DNA from: Natranaerovirga pectinivora
GTDB lineage: Bacteria > Bacillota > Clostridia > Lachnospirales > DSM-24629
Direction: 5' to 3'
Length of the DNA stretch: 64,000 nt
Assembly: GCF_004342165.1 (NCBI RefSeq)
Contig: NZ_SMAL01000001.1
Span: 363,591-427,590, forward strand
The stretch's first letter is position 1; each line of letters starts with the position of its first letter. The notes beneath the pieces were generated by a model. It ran no database searches, was not told the origin of the DNA, and saw only the letters and a program-made list of their open reading frames with translations. This document shows, in pieces, positions 18,175-28,789 of this stretch. Both the position numbers and the translations under genes were made by a program.

Positions 18175-18946
18175 GATTGTTAATAGGCTGGAAATATTAA
18201 AAAAAGAGAATAAGAAAGCTTTTGTTACTTATATAATGGCGGGATATCCTGATGCCAAAACCACAAAAGAATTAGTACTTGAACAGGCAAAAGTAGGAGT
18301 AGATGTATTAGAAATTGGGGTGCCTTTTTCAGACCCTGTTGCTGATGGCTCCGTTATTCAAGTTGCAGGTGCTAGAGCATTGGCCAATGGCATGTCTCAT
18401 AGGAAAGTTATTGAGATTGTTAAAGAAGTAAGAGAAGAATGTGATGTGCCTATTATTTTGATGCTATATTATAATACGGTTTTACACTATGGCTTAGAAA
18501 AATTTGTCAATGATTGTATAGAAGCAGGAGTAGATGGATTGATTATACCTGATTTACCATTAGAAGAACAATATGAATTAGAAGCTTTTTTGAAAACAGA
18601 TGAATTGATTAATATTCAATTGGTGGCACCAACTTCACTAAAAAGACTACCCTACATACTTGATCAGGCAAAAGGGTTTTTATATTGTGTTTCTTCATTA
18701 GGGGTAACGGGACAAGAAAATGCCTTTCATAATGGGTTGTCAGAATTTTTAACAACTCTGAAAAGTCATACAGAGTTACCGCTAATGTTAGGTTTTGGTA
18801 TTACTAAACCAGAAGATGTAAAGCCATTAAACAATGTTATTGATGGGGTTATTGTTGGCTCTGCTTTTATAAATGAAATAATGAAAAATGAAAGTAATAT
18901 TGAGAACGCAATTCACTGGGTTAGGAATTTTAAAGATAATCTATAA
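18167..18946 (+). CDS. trpA: Tryptophan synthase alpha subunit
   Basis: A 259-residue TIM-barrel lyase that releases indole from indole-glycerol phosphate. The catalytic Glu and Asp are in [24 protein letters not shown] and the phosphate-binding [10 protein letters not shown] are conserved. TTG 18167 is chosen because AAGGAAGG (18151-18158) gives an 8-base spacing; the GTG at 18158 is inside it. It is the last gene of trpEGDCFBA. Confidence 0.95.
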   Translation: MNRIVNRLEILKKENKKAFVTYIMAGYPDAKTTKELVLEQAKVGVDVLEIGVPFSDPVADGSVIQVAGARALANGMSHRKVIEIVKEVREECDVPIILMLYYNTVLHYGLEKFVNDCIEAGVDGLIIPDLPLEEQYELEAFLKTDELINIQLVAPTSLKRLPYILDQAKGFLYCVSSLGVTGQENAFHNGLSEFLTTLKSHTELPLMLGFGITKPEDVKPLNNVIDGVIVGSAFINEIMKNESNIENAIHWVRNFKDNL

Positions 18947-19058
18947 GTTTAGTTATGAGCCCTTATTATTTAAAATAGAATATTTGATATAATTCTATTA
19001 AGTTATGTGATTGAATAATATATTATGTTCAATATAAATTTAGATAAGGGGAATTAAA

Positions 19059-19649
19059 ATGTATAATCAGGGATTTAATAAGTTTTACTGGGCATTTTTA
19101 TTTATAATGCTTAATTTCAGAATACAAGGTGTAAGCTTAATACCGGATATTGTAGGGTATTGTCTTTTAGCATGGGGATTTAAAACTCTTATGACAAAAA
19201 GTATTCACTTTAAAAAAGGCTTTAATTTTACTATTCCATTAATTTTTTTATCCATATTTACTATTTATGAACCACCTGCAACAGAACAATGGATTGTATT
19301 CAATAATGCTTTGTTCCTAAGTGCATTATTAACCATTGTCTATGTTGGATTAAACCTATATGTAGTCTATTGCATGTTTTATGGCATTATAGATATGGCT
19401 AAAGGAATGGAAAAAAATGGCATAAGTAGTGGAGCACAAAAATTATGGGAAACATATCTGTTTCTTAAGCTTGCAATGTTAGTGATTTATGTTTTAATGA
19501 TCATCCCATTAATAGGGCTATTATTTTTAATCGGATACTTTGTTGCAACTATAGTGGTTCTAGTTAAAATTATGAAGTTTATTAAAGAAACAAATATTGA
19601 GTTTAGTAATTACGATGTAGAGACTTGTAATAGAGATTATTTAAATTAG
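19059..19649 (+). CDS. Hypothetical multi-pass membrane protein
   Basis: A 196-residue protein with about five hydrophobic segments (near residues 9-25, 30-45, 60-72, 85-110 and a long one at 143-172), short loops and no catalytic motif I can see. It has its own likely promoter region after trpA (GATATAAT near 18987) and a terminator after it. Family unknown. Confidence 0.7.
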   Translation: MYNQGFNKFYWAFLFIMLNFRIQGVSLIPDIVGYCLLAWGFKTLMTKSIHFKKGFNFTIPLIFLSIFTIYEPPATEQWIVFNNALFLSALLTIVYVGLNLYVVYCMFYGIIDMAKGMEKNGISSGAQKLWETYLFLKLAMLVIYVLMIIPLIGLLFLIGYFVATIVVLVKIMKFIKETNIEFSNYDVETCNRDYLN

Positions 19650-19655
19650 TTCTAT

Positions 19656-19684
19656 AAAACTAGGGGATTCTCCTAGTTTTTTTG
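19656..19684 (+). terminator. Rho-independent terminator
   Basis: Perfect stem AAAACTAGG (19656-19664) with CCTAGTTTT (19672-19680), then a T-run. Confidence 0.9.
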
Positions 19685-19775
19685 CCATCGTTCCTAACTA
19701 TTGAAGTTGTCCTTGTAATTTTAACCAATATCAAGTATAATTTGAACAAGTGTTCTTAAATACAGGGGTGATTTT

Positions 19776-20384
19776 ATGTTAGCATTTATTAAAGGGATTT
19801 TAAATGATATTATAGAGGATATCATTATTATAGAAAGCAATAATATTGGTTATGAAGTTAGAGTACCTCTTTCTGTTATATCTCAATTGCCTACCATTGG
19901 CAATGATATAAAGATACATACATACCTTTATGTTAGAGAAGATGCTATGTCCTTGTATGGGTTTTTAACTAGGGATGACTTAACAGTTTTTAAACTACTT
20001 ATTACTGTTAGTGGCATAGGTCCAAAAGGTGCTTTAGGTATTTTATCAACGGTTACCCCAGATGAATTAAGATTTGCAGTTATTGCAGACGATGTTAAAA
20101 CCATTTCAAAATCACCAGGTATAGGCAAGAAAACAGCACAAAAATTGATTCTTGAATTAAAAGATAAATTAAGTATCAGTGATACTTTAATTCATAAAGA
20201 AGTAGAATCTAATTCAAATGATTTTATACCAACAGATATAAAAACAGAGGCTATTCAAGCATTAACCACACTTGGATATACAAGTACAGAGGCGGTAAAA
20301 GCTGTCAAGGATATAGAAATTAATGATAACACACAAGTAGAGTATATAATTAAAGAAGCTCTAAAAAAACTATCTTTATTTTAA
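19776..20384 (+). CDS. ruvA: Holliday junction helicase accessory subunit RuvA
   Basis: A 202-residue protein that binds four-way junctions as a tetramer and loads RuvB. It starts with an OB-fold (MLAFIKGILNDI...IGYEV). Two helix-hairpin-helix motifs follow (VSGIGPKGALGIL and SPGIGKKTAQKLI). The C-terminal UBA-like domain (AIQALTTLGYTSTEA) contacts RuvB. Twelve bases separate it from ruvB. Confidence 0.96.
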   Translation: MLAFIKGILNDIIEDIIIIESNNIGYEVRVPLSVISQLPTIGNDIKIHTYLYVREDAMSLYGFLTRDDLTVFKLLITVSGIGPKGALGILSTVTPDELRFAVIADDVKTISKSPGIGKKTAQKLILELKDKLSISDTLIHKEVESNSNDFIPTDIKTEAIQALTTLGYTSTEAVKAVKDIEINDNTQVEYIIKEALKKLSLF

Positions 20385-20395
20385 AGGTGATCTAA

Positions 20396-21391
20396 ATGGA
20401 AAAGAGATTTATTACAACAGAATTAATTGATGAAGATAATAAAATAGAGAATCATTTAAGACCTCAAATGTTTGGTGACTACATAGGTCAGTTTAAAGTA
20501 AAAGAGAATTTGAAGGTATTTATAGAAGCTGCAAAGTTGAGAAATGAATCCTTAGACCATGTCTTACTATATGGTCCACCTGGTCTTGGCAAAACAACAT
20601 TAGCAAGTATTATTGCTAATGAAATGGGCGTTAATATTAAAGTTACTTCAGGACCGGCCATAGAAAAACCAGGAGATATGGCAGCTATACTTAATAATTT
20701 ACAAGAAGGAGATGTCCTTTTTATAGATGAAATACATAGACTAAATAGGCAAGTGGAAGAAGTGATGTATCCTGCAATGGAAGATTTTGCTATTGATATT
20801 ATTATTGGCAAAGGCCCAGCTGCAAGATCAATTCGATTAGATTTGCCTAAATTTACTCTTATAGGGGCTACTACCAGAGTAGGGTTATTAACATCTCCTT
20901 TAAGAGATCGATTTGGTGTTATTAACAGATTAGAATTATATTCTACAGAAGAATTAACAGATATTGTCAAAAGGTCGTCAACAGTTCTAAATGTATGTAT
21001 TGATAATACTGGTGCAGAAGAGATTGCAAGACGCTCTAGAGGCACACCAAGATTAGCCAACCGATTATTAAAAAGGGTGAGAGATTATGCCCAAGTAAAG
21101 TACGATGGTTCAATAAATAAAGAAGTGGCAGATGATGCCCTTAACTTACTTGAAGTAGATAAAATGGGATTGGATAAAATAGATCGTAGAATGCTAAAAG
21201 CGATGATGGATAAATTTAATGGAGGTCCTGTTGGGTTAGACACATTAGCAGCTTCTATTGGAGAAGACAGCGGAACAATCGAAGATGTTTATGAACCTTT
21301 TCTAATTAAGATAGGGTATATCAATAGAACGCCTCGAGGTCGTATGCTTACCCCTTTAGCCTATAAGCATTTTGGTATAGAAATAGAATAA
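20396..21391 (+). CDS. ruvB: Holliday junction branch-migration helicase RuvB
   Basis: A 331-residue AAA+ motor. Walker [12 protein letters not shown], Walker [11 protein letters not shown], sensor 1 [10 protein letters not shown], the arginine finger in SPLRDRFG, and the winged-helix end ([17 protein letters not shown]) are all present. The usual N-terminal RP..F.DYIGQ is seen. Operon with ruvA. Confidence 0.97.
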   Translation: MEKRFITTELIDEDNKIENHLRPQMFGDYIGQFKVKENLKVFIEAAKLRNESLDHVLLYGPPGLGKTTLASIIANEMGVNIKVTSGPAIEKPGDMAAILNNLQEGDVLFIDEIHRLNRQVEEVMYPAMEDFAIDIIIGKGPAARSIRLDLPKFTLIGATTRVGLLTSPLRDRFGVINRLELYSTEELTDIVKRSSTVLNVCIDNTGAEEIARRSRGTPRLANRLLKRVRDYAQVKYDGSINKEVADDALNLLEVDKMGLDKIDRRMLKAMMDKFNGGPVGLDTLAASIGEDSGTIEDVYEPFLIKIGYINRTPRGRMLTPLAYKHFGIEIE

Positions 21392-21405
21392 ATACTGAAT
21401 CAACT

Positions 21406-21435
21406 AACTTTCACTGCCCTAGTGAAAGTTTTTTT
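21406..21435 (+). terminator. Rho-independent terminator after ruvAB
   Basis: Perfect 10-bp stem AACTTTCACT / AGTGAAAGTT, 5-nt loop, seven Ts. Confidence 0.92.
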
Positions 21436-21602
21436 GCTTTAAATGTTTTTTAATAAATTATTATCTAAATTCCCATAAATACTTATTTATATAAATAATA
21501 ATAAAAAACTATAATTATTATAAAGAAATATTGACAAATTACGACTATTTAATTAAACTATATATAGATACTGTTCACTAATTGAACTGGTGGTGAAAAT
21601 AT

Positions 21603-22160
21603 ATGGATCGGGAATTACAGATACTAAGCTTAATCGAAGAAAATGGACAAATTACCCAAAGAGAACTTTCAAAAGAAACAGGACTTGCATTAGGCACCAT
21701 CAATAATGCTTTGCAAAAATTGATTTATGAAGGGTTTATTAATGTTGTTCAGGAGAATCCACGATCTATTAATTATTTAATTACAATAAAAGGGAAAGTA
21801 TATAAAGCAAAGTGCTATTCCAATTTAATAGAAACGAGCTATGATATCATTACCAGCTTCAAGTCAGACATTAAGGAATGTATTAATACTTTAATTATTG
21901 AGGGAAAGAACAATATATTACTTTATGGTGAACAAAACAATATTTTCAGATTGGTTAAAATGAACTTAATAGAAGCAAGTAGAGTACATAAAATTGACTA
22001 TAAAGTGATAAATGAATTGCCAAAGCATATAGACAGCAATACCATCGTATTAATATGGCATGCACAAATGGATAAAAAAGTTATAAAAAAAGAAGGCATT
22101 TATAATATTCTACTAGATTGGGACAGGCATCAGAAGAACAGAGTGACTTCGGCACTCTAA
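21603..22160 (+). CDS. Winged-helix transcriptional regulator
   Basis: A 185-residue protein. Residues 1-60 form a winged helix-turn-helix of the MarR/Lrp-like kind (EENGQITQRELSKETGL, then TINNALQKLIYEGFI). The remaining ~120 residues do not match a ligand domain I know, and they include a strand-rich segment (NNILLYGEQNNIF, NTIVLIWHAQMD). It is monocistronic. The target is unknown. Confidence 0.75.
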   Translation: MDRELQILSLIEENGQITQRELSKETGLALGTINNALQKLIYEGFINVVQENPRSINYLITIKGKVYKAKCYSNLIETSYDIITSFKSDIKECINTLIIEGKNNILLYGEQNNIFRLVKMNLIEASRVHKIDYKVINELPKHIDSNTIVLIWHAQMDKKVIKKEGIYNILLDWDRHQKNRVTSAL

Positions 22161-22266
22161 AAACTGTTGTAACTTCTTATCTGAAGTCAGTAATACCCAT
22201 ATTTTACGATTGGTATACGGTGAAATATGTGTTATAATATAAAAAATTGTAAGGGGGTCTGTTATT

Positions 22267-22686
22267 ATGTCGCCTAAGAAAGATATTGAAGTTTTAATAG
22301 GTGGTAAAGTATACACTTTAAGTGGTGATGAGTCTGAAGAATATATGCAAAAAGTGGCTTTGTATATACATAATAAAAAAATGAAGCTACAAGAACTCGA
22401 CAGCACTAGAAAGTTGAATATTCAGACTTGGGAAATATTATTGGCCCTAAATATTGCAGACGATTATTTTAAAGCAAAAAATCAATTAGATGGAAAAGAT
22501 TCTATTATAGAGAAGAATGAAGAATTAATCACTGCCTTAGAACAAGAAGTTATTAGCGAAAGGCTCCGATCTGAAGAATTAGAAGCTGTTGTAGGCAAAT
22601 TACATTCTGAAATAAATAGATTAGAAGTAGAACTGAACAAATACAAAGCTGAGTTAGATGAATACATCAATACATTTGGTGAGTAA
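22267..22686 (+). CDS. zapA: Cell division protein ZapA
   Basis: A 139-residue FtsZ-ring stabiliser. The N-terminal ZapA globular domain (KKDIEVLIGGKVYTLSGDESEEYMQKVA) is followed by INTQTWEILLALNIADDY-like helices and a C-terminal coiled coil (EELITALEQEVISERLRSEE...). This matches the Gram-positive form in order; the coiled coil is longer than in Bacillus. AAGGGGG upstream of the ATG. A terminator follows. Confidence 0.85.
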   Translation: MSPKKDIEVLIGGKVYTLSGDESEEYMQKVALYIHNKKMKLQELDSTRKLNIQTWEILLALNIADDYFKAKNQLDGKDSIIEKNEELITALEQEVISERLRSEELEAVVGKLHSEINRLEVELNKYKAELDEYINTFGE

Positions 22687-22700
22687 ATACGATTATATAG

Positions 22701-22753
22701 AGGGTATATCTATAAAGGACATCAAAAAACTTTATAGATATTACCCTTTTTTT
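22701..22753 (+). terminator. Rho-independent terminator after zapA
   Basis: AGGGTATATCTATAAAG pairs with CTTTATAGATATTACCCT (one bulge) around a 14-base loop, followed by seven or more Ts. Confidence 0.9.
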
Positions 22754-22879
22754 AAATATTTATTAAATAAATTAGGATTTCTTTCTATAATATTCCAAAT
22801 GGGTTATAATATATAATAATAATAAATGTAAAGAAATTATATGACGATATAAATTTTACAAATAGATAAGGAGAATTTT

Positions 22880-25264
22880 ATGTTTAGAAAACCTGAGTTA
22901 TTAGCACCAGCAGGTTCATTTGAGAGTTTAAGAGGCGCTATTAATGCTGGAGCAGATGCTGTATATTTAGGTGGGAAACTATTCAGTGCTAGAGCATATG
23001 CAACGAACTTTGATGAAGAAGAATTAAAAAGAGCAATTAATTATTGCCATATACATGGTGTTAATATATATTTAACCATTAATACATTACTTAAAAATAA
23101 TGAAATTGAATCTTTGTACGATTATGTACTGCCATATTATAAAGAAGGGTTAGATGGTGTGATCCTTCAAGATTTTGGTGTTTTAAATTTCTTAAAGCAA
23201 AGCTTTCCAGATTTGCCATTACACGGGAGTACTCAAATGAATGCTCATAATTACAAAGACTTAGAAGTATTAAAAAATCTTGGGTTACAACGTGTGGTAT
23301 TAGCTAGGGAAGTGACTTTAGAAGAAATTGAAGATATAAAAAGTAAAACCAATATAGAAATTGAAACCTTTGTTCATGGTGCTCTTTGTTATTGTTATTC
23401 GGGGCAATGTTTAATGAGCAGTATTCTAGGTGGACGTAGTGGTAATAGAGGCAAATGTGCACAACCTTGTCGTCTCCCTTATACACTAAACTCTGATGCA
23501 CTACCAAGTAGAGAATCTAAGAACAAATATTTATTAAGTCCAAAAGATATTAATACCCTAGAAATTATTCCAGAATTAATTGATAGGAAAATTGACTCCT
23601 TTAAAATAGAAGGAAGAATGAAAGGGCCTGAATATGTATCAGGTGTCACCAATATTTACAGAAGAGTTATAGATGAATATATTGAAAAAGGTTCTATTAA
23701 TAAAAACTTTCTTAATAAGGATATAGATACATTATTAGAGCTCTTTAATAGGGGTGGTTTTTCAAAAGGTTACTATCTTGGAAAACATAATGAAGATATG
23801 CTAGCCATTGATAAGCCAAAACATTTAGGCAATCCTATTGGTAAGGTCACTAAAGTTAGTAAATCTAAAATTACTGTTACCTTAAGTGAAGACGTCAATA
23901 AAGACGATGTAATTGAAATAGGAGAAACAACGGATATTCAAGAAAAACTAAAAATTGAAAATGATACAAAAATGGGCAGTAGCATTGTCTTTTTGCTTAA
24001 AAAACAAATTTCAGTTGATCCTCTTAATTTAGTGGCGTATAGAACTAAAAATATGGCTCTTATCAAGAATCTAAAAGAAAGGTTTATTGAGAATGACAAA
24101 AAAGTAAACATTGAAGGTTCCATTGTTTGTAAAAAAGATAAACCATTGTATATGAGTGTTGCTTATGATAATTACATCCTTACAAATACTGGTCCAATAG
24201 TTGAAAAAGCTAAAAACCAACCTTTGCTTATGAAAAAAATAGAGGAACAAGTAAAGAAAACAGGGAATACCCTTTTTAATATTGACACATTAGATGTCCA
24301 AATGGATGAAGATATATTTATTCCTATTAGCGTAATCAATAAACAAAGAAGAGATTTATTAGAAGAACTGGAAGTAAAAATTCTAAAGGATTACAAAAGA
24401 AGTAAAGAAATGACTAAACCATCTTTTACGAAAGCTTTTGTTACAAATAATGAAAAGAAAAAAAACCTTATTGTTGCCTTTGATAATCTAGAGAAAGCTT
24501 TAATTGGTGTGGAAGCAGAGGGTGTTGATAGTATATATGTAGAGGCTGGGCCTAGTGATTTAGGGGAACTATTAAGTCTTGTTAATGCAGCCCATAGTTA
24601 CAAGAAAAAAATCTATCTGCTCATGCCACATATTTATAGAAAAGCCACTAATAAATCCTTTGCAAAGTTTATAGAGAGTTTAAAAAAATCTCATATAGAC
24701 GGCTTTGTTATTAAAACCCTTGGTCAGTATTATGATTTGGAAGATAGTAGTAAAGAATTGATTTTAGATTATAACCTTTATGCTATTAATAATTATGCTG
24801 TGGATGAATGGGAACAACTAGATGTTTCAAGATATACCCTTTCACCAGAGTTACATTATAAGGAAATGTCTGAATTGCCATTAGAGCGTTATGACTTAAT
24901 TGCATATGGTTATCTACCACTTATGGTTAGTGATCAATGTGTCATTAAAAATGTGAATGGATGTCATAAAAATAGCAATGATAACAGAATTATCGATCGG
25001 TACAAAAAAGAATTTAGAATAAAGTCCAATTGCAATTATTGTTATAATACCATTTACAATAGCAGCCCTACTATGTTATTAGATCAATTGAAAAAAACAA
25101 ATGAAATGGGAATTAATAATATAAGGCTTCATTTTACTTTTGAAGAAAATGATGAAGTGAAAAGAATCATTAAAAGCTATGTAAATGTGTTTAAATATAA
25201 TAAAGAGGAAAGATTAGATTTAGTAGATTTTAATAGAGGGCATTTTTTAAGAGGTGTAGAGTAG
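22880..25264 (+). CDS. U32 family peptidase (DUF3656 type)
   Basis: A 794-residue protein. Residues 1-300 carry the U32 signature: PELLAPAGSFE, GADAVYLGG, HGALCYCYSGQCLMSS and RSGNRGKCAQPCRLPY, with the cysteine cluster seen in RNA/tRNA-modifying U32 proteins. The long C-terminal part (DUF3656 and a second U32-like half) ends with another cysteine group, NCNYCYN. Homologues such as E. coli RlhA act in hydroxylation of 23S rRNA, so an RNA-modification role is more likely than proteolysis; that is inference. An rodA-like gene follows 10 bases later. Confidence 0.9.
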   Translation: MFRKPELLAPAGSFESLRGAINAGADAVYLGGKLFSARAYATNFDEEELKRAINYCHIHGVNIYLTINTLLKNNEIESLYDYVLPYYKEGLDGVILQDFGVLNFLKQSFPDLPLHGSTQMNAHNYKDLEVLKNLGLQRVVLAREVTLEEIEDIKSKTNIEIETFVHGALCYCYSGQCLMSSILGGRSGNRGKCAQPCRLPYTLNSDALPSRESKNKYLLSPKDINTLEIIPELIDRKIDSFKIEGRMKGPEYVSGVTNIYRRVIDEYIEKGSINKNFLNKDIDTLLELFNRGGFSKGYYLGKHNEDMLAIDKPKHLGNPIGKVTKVSKSKITVTLSEDVNKDDVIEIGETTDIQEKLKIENDTKMGSSIVFLLKKQISVDPLNLVAYRTKNMALIKNLKERFIENDKKVNIEGSIVCKKDKPLYMSVAYDNYILTNTGPIVEKAKNQPLLMKKIEEQVKKTGNTLFNIDTLDVQMDEDIFIPISVINKQRRDLLEELEVKILKDYKRSKEMTKPSFTKAFVTNNEKKKNLIVAFDNLEKALIGVEAEGVDSIYVEAGPSDLGELLSLVNAAHSYKKKIYLLMPHIYRKATNKSFAKFIESLKKSHIDGFVIKTLGQYYDLEDSSKELILDYNLYAINNYAVDEWEQLDVSRYTLSPELHYKEMSELPLERYDLIAYGYLPLMVSDQCVIKNVNGCHKNSNDNRIIDRYKKEFRIKSNCNYCYNTIYNSSPTMLLDQLKKTNEMGINNIRLHFTFEENDEVKRIIKSYVNVFKYNKEERLDLVDFNRGHFLRGVE

Positions 25265-25274
25265 GTGATGAAAA

Positions 25275-26624
25275 TTGATAAGTCTTTATACAACAGCGTC
25301 CATGTACCTTTTTTTGTTTTTGATGATTTTATTTATATATACAAATGTTAAAGGGTATACAGATAAAAATATAGCCATTAACAATAGAACAAGCAGAAGT
25401 CAAAGAATAATAATATATTTGTCTCATTTAATGGGATTCTTAATAGTATTTTTTCAAAGTTTGAATTTAGAAGTAGTGTTTTTATATTTACAGCAAGTAG
25501 GTTTTATTGTTTTATTCTTTTTCTTTTACAATCGCTTTTATAAAGATGCCTCAAGAATGTTATTGAATAATATAATGTATCTCCAAATAATAAGTTATAT
25601 GATATTAACAAGGCTATCTTTTGATACAGGTGCCAAACAATTTAACTGGAGTGTACTAAGTGGGGTAATCACTTTTTTAGTGCCATTTATTCTATTGCAT
25701 CTTGAATATATTGTCTTTAAGATAAAATGGATTTATGCCATTGTAGGTTTTATTTTACTTGTGGCTGTTTCTTTTTATGGTCAAGAAATATATGGTGCCC
25801 AGAACTGGATTATTATCGGTGAATATAGTTTTCAACCATCAGAGTTAGTTACCATTGTATTTATCTTTTTTGTGGCTTCTATGTTTAGAAAAGATCAATC
25901 TTTTAAAAATGTTGTATTGACCTCAATGGTTACATTAGTTTATATAAGCATATTAATCTATCAAAAAGACTTGGGAATAGCATTAATATTCTTTATTATA
26001 TATATGGTAATGTTATATGTAGCTACTTCTAATTGGTTGTATTTTTTTGGTGGTTTATTAGGCGCATCTATTGTATCTAGAATTGCCTATACCCATTTTT
26101 ACCATGTTCAAAGACGTGTTATGGCTTGGTTAAATCCTTGGGCACATATATCTGATCAAGGATTTCAAATTGCCCATGGTTTATTTGCCATAGGGGCTGG
26201 TGGCTGGTTCGGTGTAGGTCTTGGAAAAGGAATGCCTAATAGAATTCCAGTAGTTGATTCAGACATGATATTTCCCGCAATAACTGAAGAATTTGGCGCT
26301 TTCTTTGCCATTGGTTTAATCCTAATTATGCTTTCTATTTTCTTTGTAGGTCTTAAAATATCTAGAAATTGTAATAGTTTTTTTTATATGCAAATTGGGG
26401 TAGGTATTAGTTGTGCGTATGCTTTTAGGGTTTTTTCAATCATAGGTGGATCAACAAAATTAATACCATTAACAGGATTAACACTACCCTTTGTTAGTTA
26501 TGGTGGTAGCTCACTGTTTTCAAGTTACTTAATGATTGCAGTTTTACAAGGAATTTTAATTATAAATAATAGAAAAATAGAAAATTCATCTGGTGATATT
26601 AATGATAAAAAAGAAGAAAGCTAA
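25275..26624 (+). CDS. RodA/FtsW/SpoVE family protein (peptidoglycan glycosyltransferase)
   Basis: A 449-residue membrane protein with about ten hydrophobic segments. SEDS-family marks are QPSELVTIVFIFFVASM (near residue 190), QKDLGIALIFF with the conserved aspartate, GLGKGMPNRIPVVDSDMIFPAITEEFG, and LPFVSYGGSSLFSSY. It polymerises lipid II outside the membrane with a partner PBP. The next gene, overlapping by 23 bases, is that PBP. The N-terminal ~100 residues are longer than in RodA. Start is TTG 25275 after TAGGTGATG. Confidence 0.88.
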   Translation: MISLYTTASMYLFLFLMILFIYTNVKGYTDKNIAINNRTSRSQRIIIYLSHLMGFLIVFFQSLNLEVVFLYLQQVGFIVLFFFFYNRFYKDASRMLLNNIMYLQIISYMILTRLSFDTGAKQFNWSVLSGVITFLVPFILLHLEYIVFKIKWIYAIVGFILLVAVSFYGQEIYGAQNWIIIGEYSFQPSELVTIVFIFFVASMFRKDQSFKNVVLTSMVTLVYISILIYQKDLGIALIFFIIYMVMLYVATSNWLYFFGGLLGASIVSRIAYTHFYHVQRRVMAWLNPWAHISDQGFQIAHGLFAIGAGGWFGVGLGKGMPNRIPVVDSDMIFPAITEEFGAFFAIGLILIMLSIFFVGLKISRNCNSFFYMQIGVGISCAYAFRVFSIIGGSTKLIPLTGLTLPFVSYGGSSLFSSYLMIAVLQGILIINNRKIENSSGDINDKKEES

Positions 26625-28020
26625 AGAAAATATTAATAGAATTCAAAGTCTCTTTATAGGATTATTTGTATTGCTTATTGCTAATATGATTTATTTAGCG
26701 GGATATAAAAAGGAAGAACTGATTATTAGTCCTTATAATCCAAGATTAACAACTCTAGAAGAAGAAGTAATTAGAGGTAAAATCTTGGGTAATAATTATG
26801 AAGTTCTTGCAGAGACAGTAGAATTAGAAGATGGAATAACAGAAAGAATTTATCCTTATGGAAGAATTTTTTCACATATTATTGGTTATACAGCGCAAGG
26901 CAAATCAGGCATAGAGTCTTTAGCTAACTTTGACTTAATTAGAACTGGTGAAGGGATAATTGGTCAAATCTGGAATGAATTTATAGGTGAAAAAAATAAA
27001 GGGAATAATGTCGTAACAACATTGGATCCTCTTTTACAAGAAATAGCTTTTGAAGGTTTAGGGAATAATAAGGGTGCTATTGTAGTATTGGAACCATCTA
27101 CTGGAAAAATACTTGCATTGGTTTCTAAGCCAGATTTTAATCCCAATGAAATCGAATTTTTATTAGCAGAATTAAATAGGGGTAATACTTCAGAAACTTT
27201 TCTTTTTAATCGAGCAACTCAAGGATTATATCCACCTGGATCTACTTTTAAAGTATTAACAGCACTGCATTATATAATGGAAAATCCAGATTGGGAAGAA
27301 TTTCAATACACTTGTAGTGGATCAGATGTGTTCTACGACAATACAATAAACTGTTTTAACAATACGGCTCATGGAATAATGGGTATTAGAGAAGCATTGG
27401 CGGTATCTTGTAACACTACCTTTGCCCAGTTAGGTACAGAAATTGACCTGAAAGATTTTAAAAGATTCAATGAAAATTTTATGTTTAATAATAGATTACC
27501 ATTTCCATTACCAAATTCAATTAGTAAGTATCAATTAGATGTAAATAGTAATTTAGAAAGTATTCCTGAGACAGTTATGGGTCAAGGAAAAACTGAAATC
27601 ACGCCACTACAAAATGCATTGATTACGGCCACAATTGCTAATGGGGGCATTATGATGAAGCCTTATTTGATTGATCGAATTGAAGACCATAATGGAAAAG
27701 TTATTAAAAAATTTATGCCTGAGCAACACAAAAGAATCATAAACCCTAATTATGCATTTCTGATTACTGAACTTATGGCTGGTGTTGTCACAGATGGAAC
27801 AGGTAGAAGTCTTAATAATTTACCTTTTACTGTAGCTGGTAAAACAGGAACTGCAGAACATAGAAAAGATGAAAAGCCACATTCCCTATTTATTGGTTTT
27901 GCACCGACTGATAATCCTAAAATTGTAGTAAGCATAGTCGTTGAAAATGCTGGTACAGGAACTCAAGCAGCTGTACCCATTGCTAGAAGACTACTTGAGG
28001 CATATTTTGAAAATCAGTAA
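26602..28020 (+). CDS. Penicillin-binding protein (class B-type transpeptidase)
   Basis: A 472-residue transpeptidase with one N-terminal membrane anchor (residues about 14-33) after a basic start. The catalytic triad motifs are in order: S214TFK, S269CN and K414TG. It has only a short dimerisation/pedestal region between anchor and catalytic domain, so it is smaller than ordinary PBP2 or PBP3. It cross-links peptidoglycan made by the SEDS protein encoded just before it. ATG 26602 is chosen because GGTGAT is 6 bases upstream and the GTG at 26593 lies inside it. Confidence 0.9.
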   Translation: MIKKKKAKENINRIQSLFIGLFVLLIANMIYLAGYKKEELIISPYNPRLTTLEEEVIRGKILGNNYEVLAETVELEDGITERIYPYGRIFSHIIGYTAQGKSGIESLANFDLIRTGEGIIGQIWNEFIGEKNKGNNVVTTLDPLLQEIAFEGLGNNKGAIVVLEPSTGKILALVSKPDFNPNEIEFLLAELNRGNTSETFLFNRATQGLYPPGSTFKVLTALHYIMENPDWEEFQYTCSGSDVFYDNTINCFNNTAHGIMGIREALAVSCNTTFAQLGTEIDLKDFKRFNENFMFNNRLPFPLPNSISKYQLDVNSNLESIPETVMGQGKTEITPLQNALITATIANGGIMMKPYLIDRIEDHNGKVIKKFMPEQHKRIINPNYAFLITELMAGVVTDGTGRSLNNLPFTVAGKTGTAEHRKDEKPHSLFIGFAPTDNPKIVVSIVVENAGTGTQAAVPIARRLLEAYFENQ

Positions 28021-28154
28021 TTTCTTATATGTGTAATAATGGATGTATACCTATTAGTATATGTACAAATCCTATCATTAATAGAGACTATATATTTGAG
28101 TAAAAATTTCTATTATCAAAAAGTTAATTTTTTATATCAATATAAATATAAAAG

Positions 28155-28183
28155 TTGAAAAATGGATAAAAAAGTTGTATACT
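28155..28183 (+). promoter_or_regulatory. Predicted sigma-A promoter for the NUDIX gene
   Basis: TTGAAA (28155-28160), 17-base spacer, TATACT (28178-28183); 46 bases before the start codon. Confidence 0.6.
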
Positions 28184-28229
28184 GTGAAAAGATAATGAAA
28201 CTCAAATACGTTTTACAGGAGGCTATTAT

Positions 28230-28679
28230 ATGATCGAAGCAACTAGTTGCGGCGGGGTGGTCATATATCGAGGGAAAATCCTATTATTGTATAAGAATTA
28301 TAGAAATAAATATGAAGGATGGGTTTTGCCAAAAGGAACGGTAGAAGAAGGCGAAGAATTTAAAGAAACGGCTATAAGAGAAGTTAAAGAAGAAGCCAGT
28401 GTAAAAGCCAATATAGTTAAATATATTGGGAAAAGTCAATATTCATTTGCTACTCCAAGTGATACAATTGTTAAAGATGTTCACTGGTTCCTTATGAAAT
28501 CTTATGGTTATTTTAGCAAACCACAACGCGAAGAATATTTTGTAGATTCAGGATATTATAAATACCACGAAGCTTATCATTTATTGAAATTTAGCAATGA
28601 AAGACATATTTTAGAAAGAGCATACAATGAATATGTTGAATTAAGAAGATGTAATTTATGGGGAGGCAAAAACTTTTAA
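28230..28679 (+). CDS. NUDIX hydrolase
   Basis: A 149-residue pyrophosphohydrolase. The Nudix box runs from Gly36 to about Val58: G-x5-E42, then R50EVKEEAS. The glycine that usually follows EE-x is Ser57 here; the metal-binding glutamates are kept. The residues before it (LYKNYRNKYEGWVLPKG) are typical of MutT/Ap4A-like enzymes. Substrate unknown. Monocistronic between its own promoter and a terminator shared with the converging tRNA. Confidence 0.85.
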   Translation: MIEATSCGGVVIYRGKILLLYKNYRNKYEGWVLPKGTVEEGEEFKETAIREVKEEASVKANIVKYIGKSQYSFATPSDTIVKDVHWFLMKSYGYFSKPQREEYFVDSGYYKYHEAYHLLKFSNERHILERAYNEYVELRRCNLWGGKNF

Positions 28680-28736
28680 TTAAGTTTTAGATCCTAGAAA
28701 TTGTATTTATTGAAATGTTATACTAAGATTATAAAA

Positions 28737-28772
28737 GCAAAAAACGTATCAGATAATCTGATACGTTTTCTT
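28737..28772. terminator. Bidirectional terminator
   Basis: AAAACGTATCAGA (28741-28753) pairs perfectly with TCTGATACGTTTT (28757-28769). A-run on the left and T-run on the right let it serve both the NUDIX gene (+) and tRNA-Leu (-). Confidence 0.88.
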
Positions 28773-28789
28773 ATGAGATATTTAAAAAA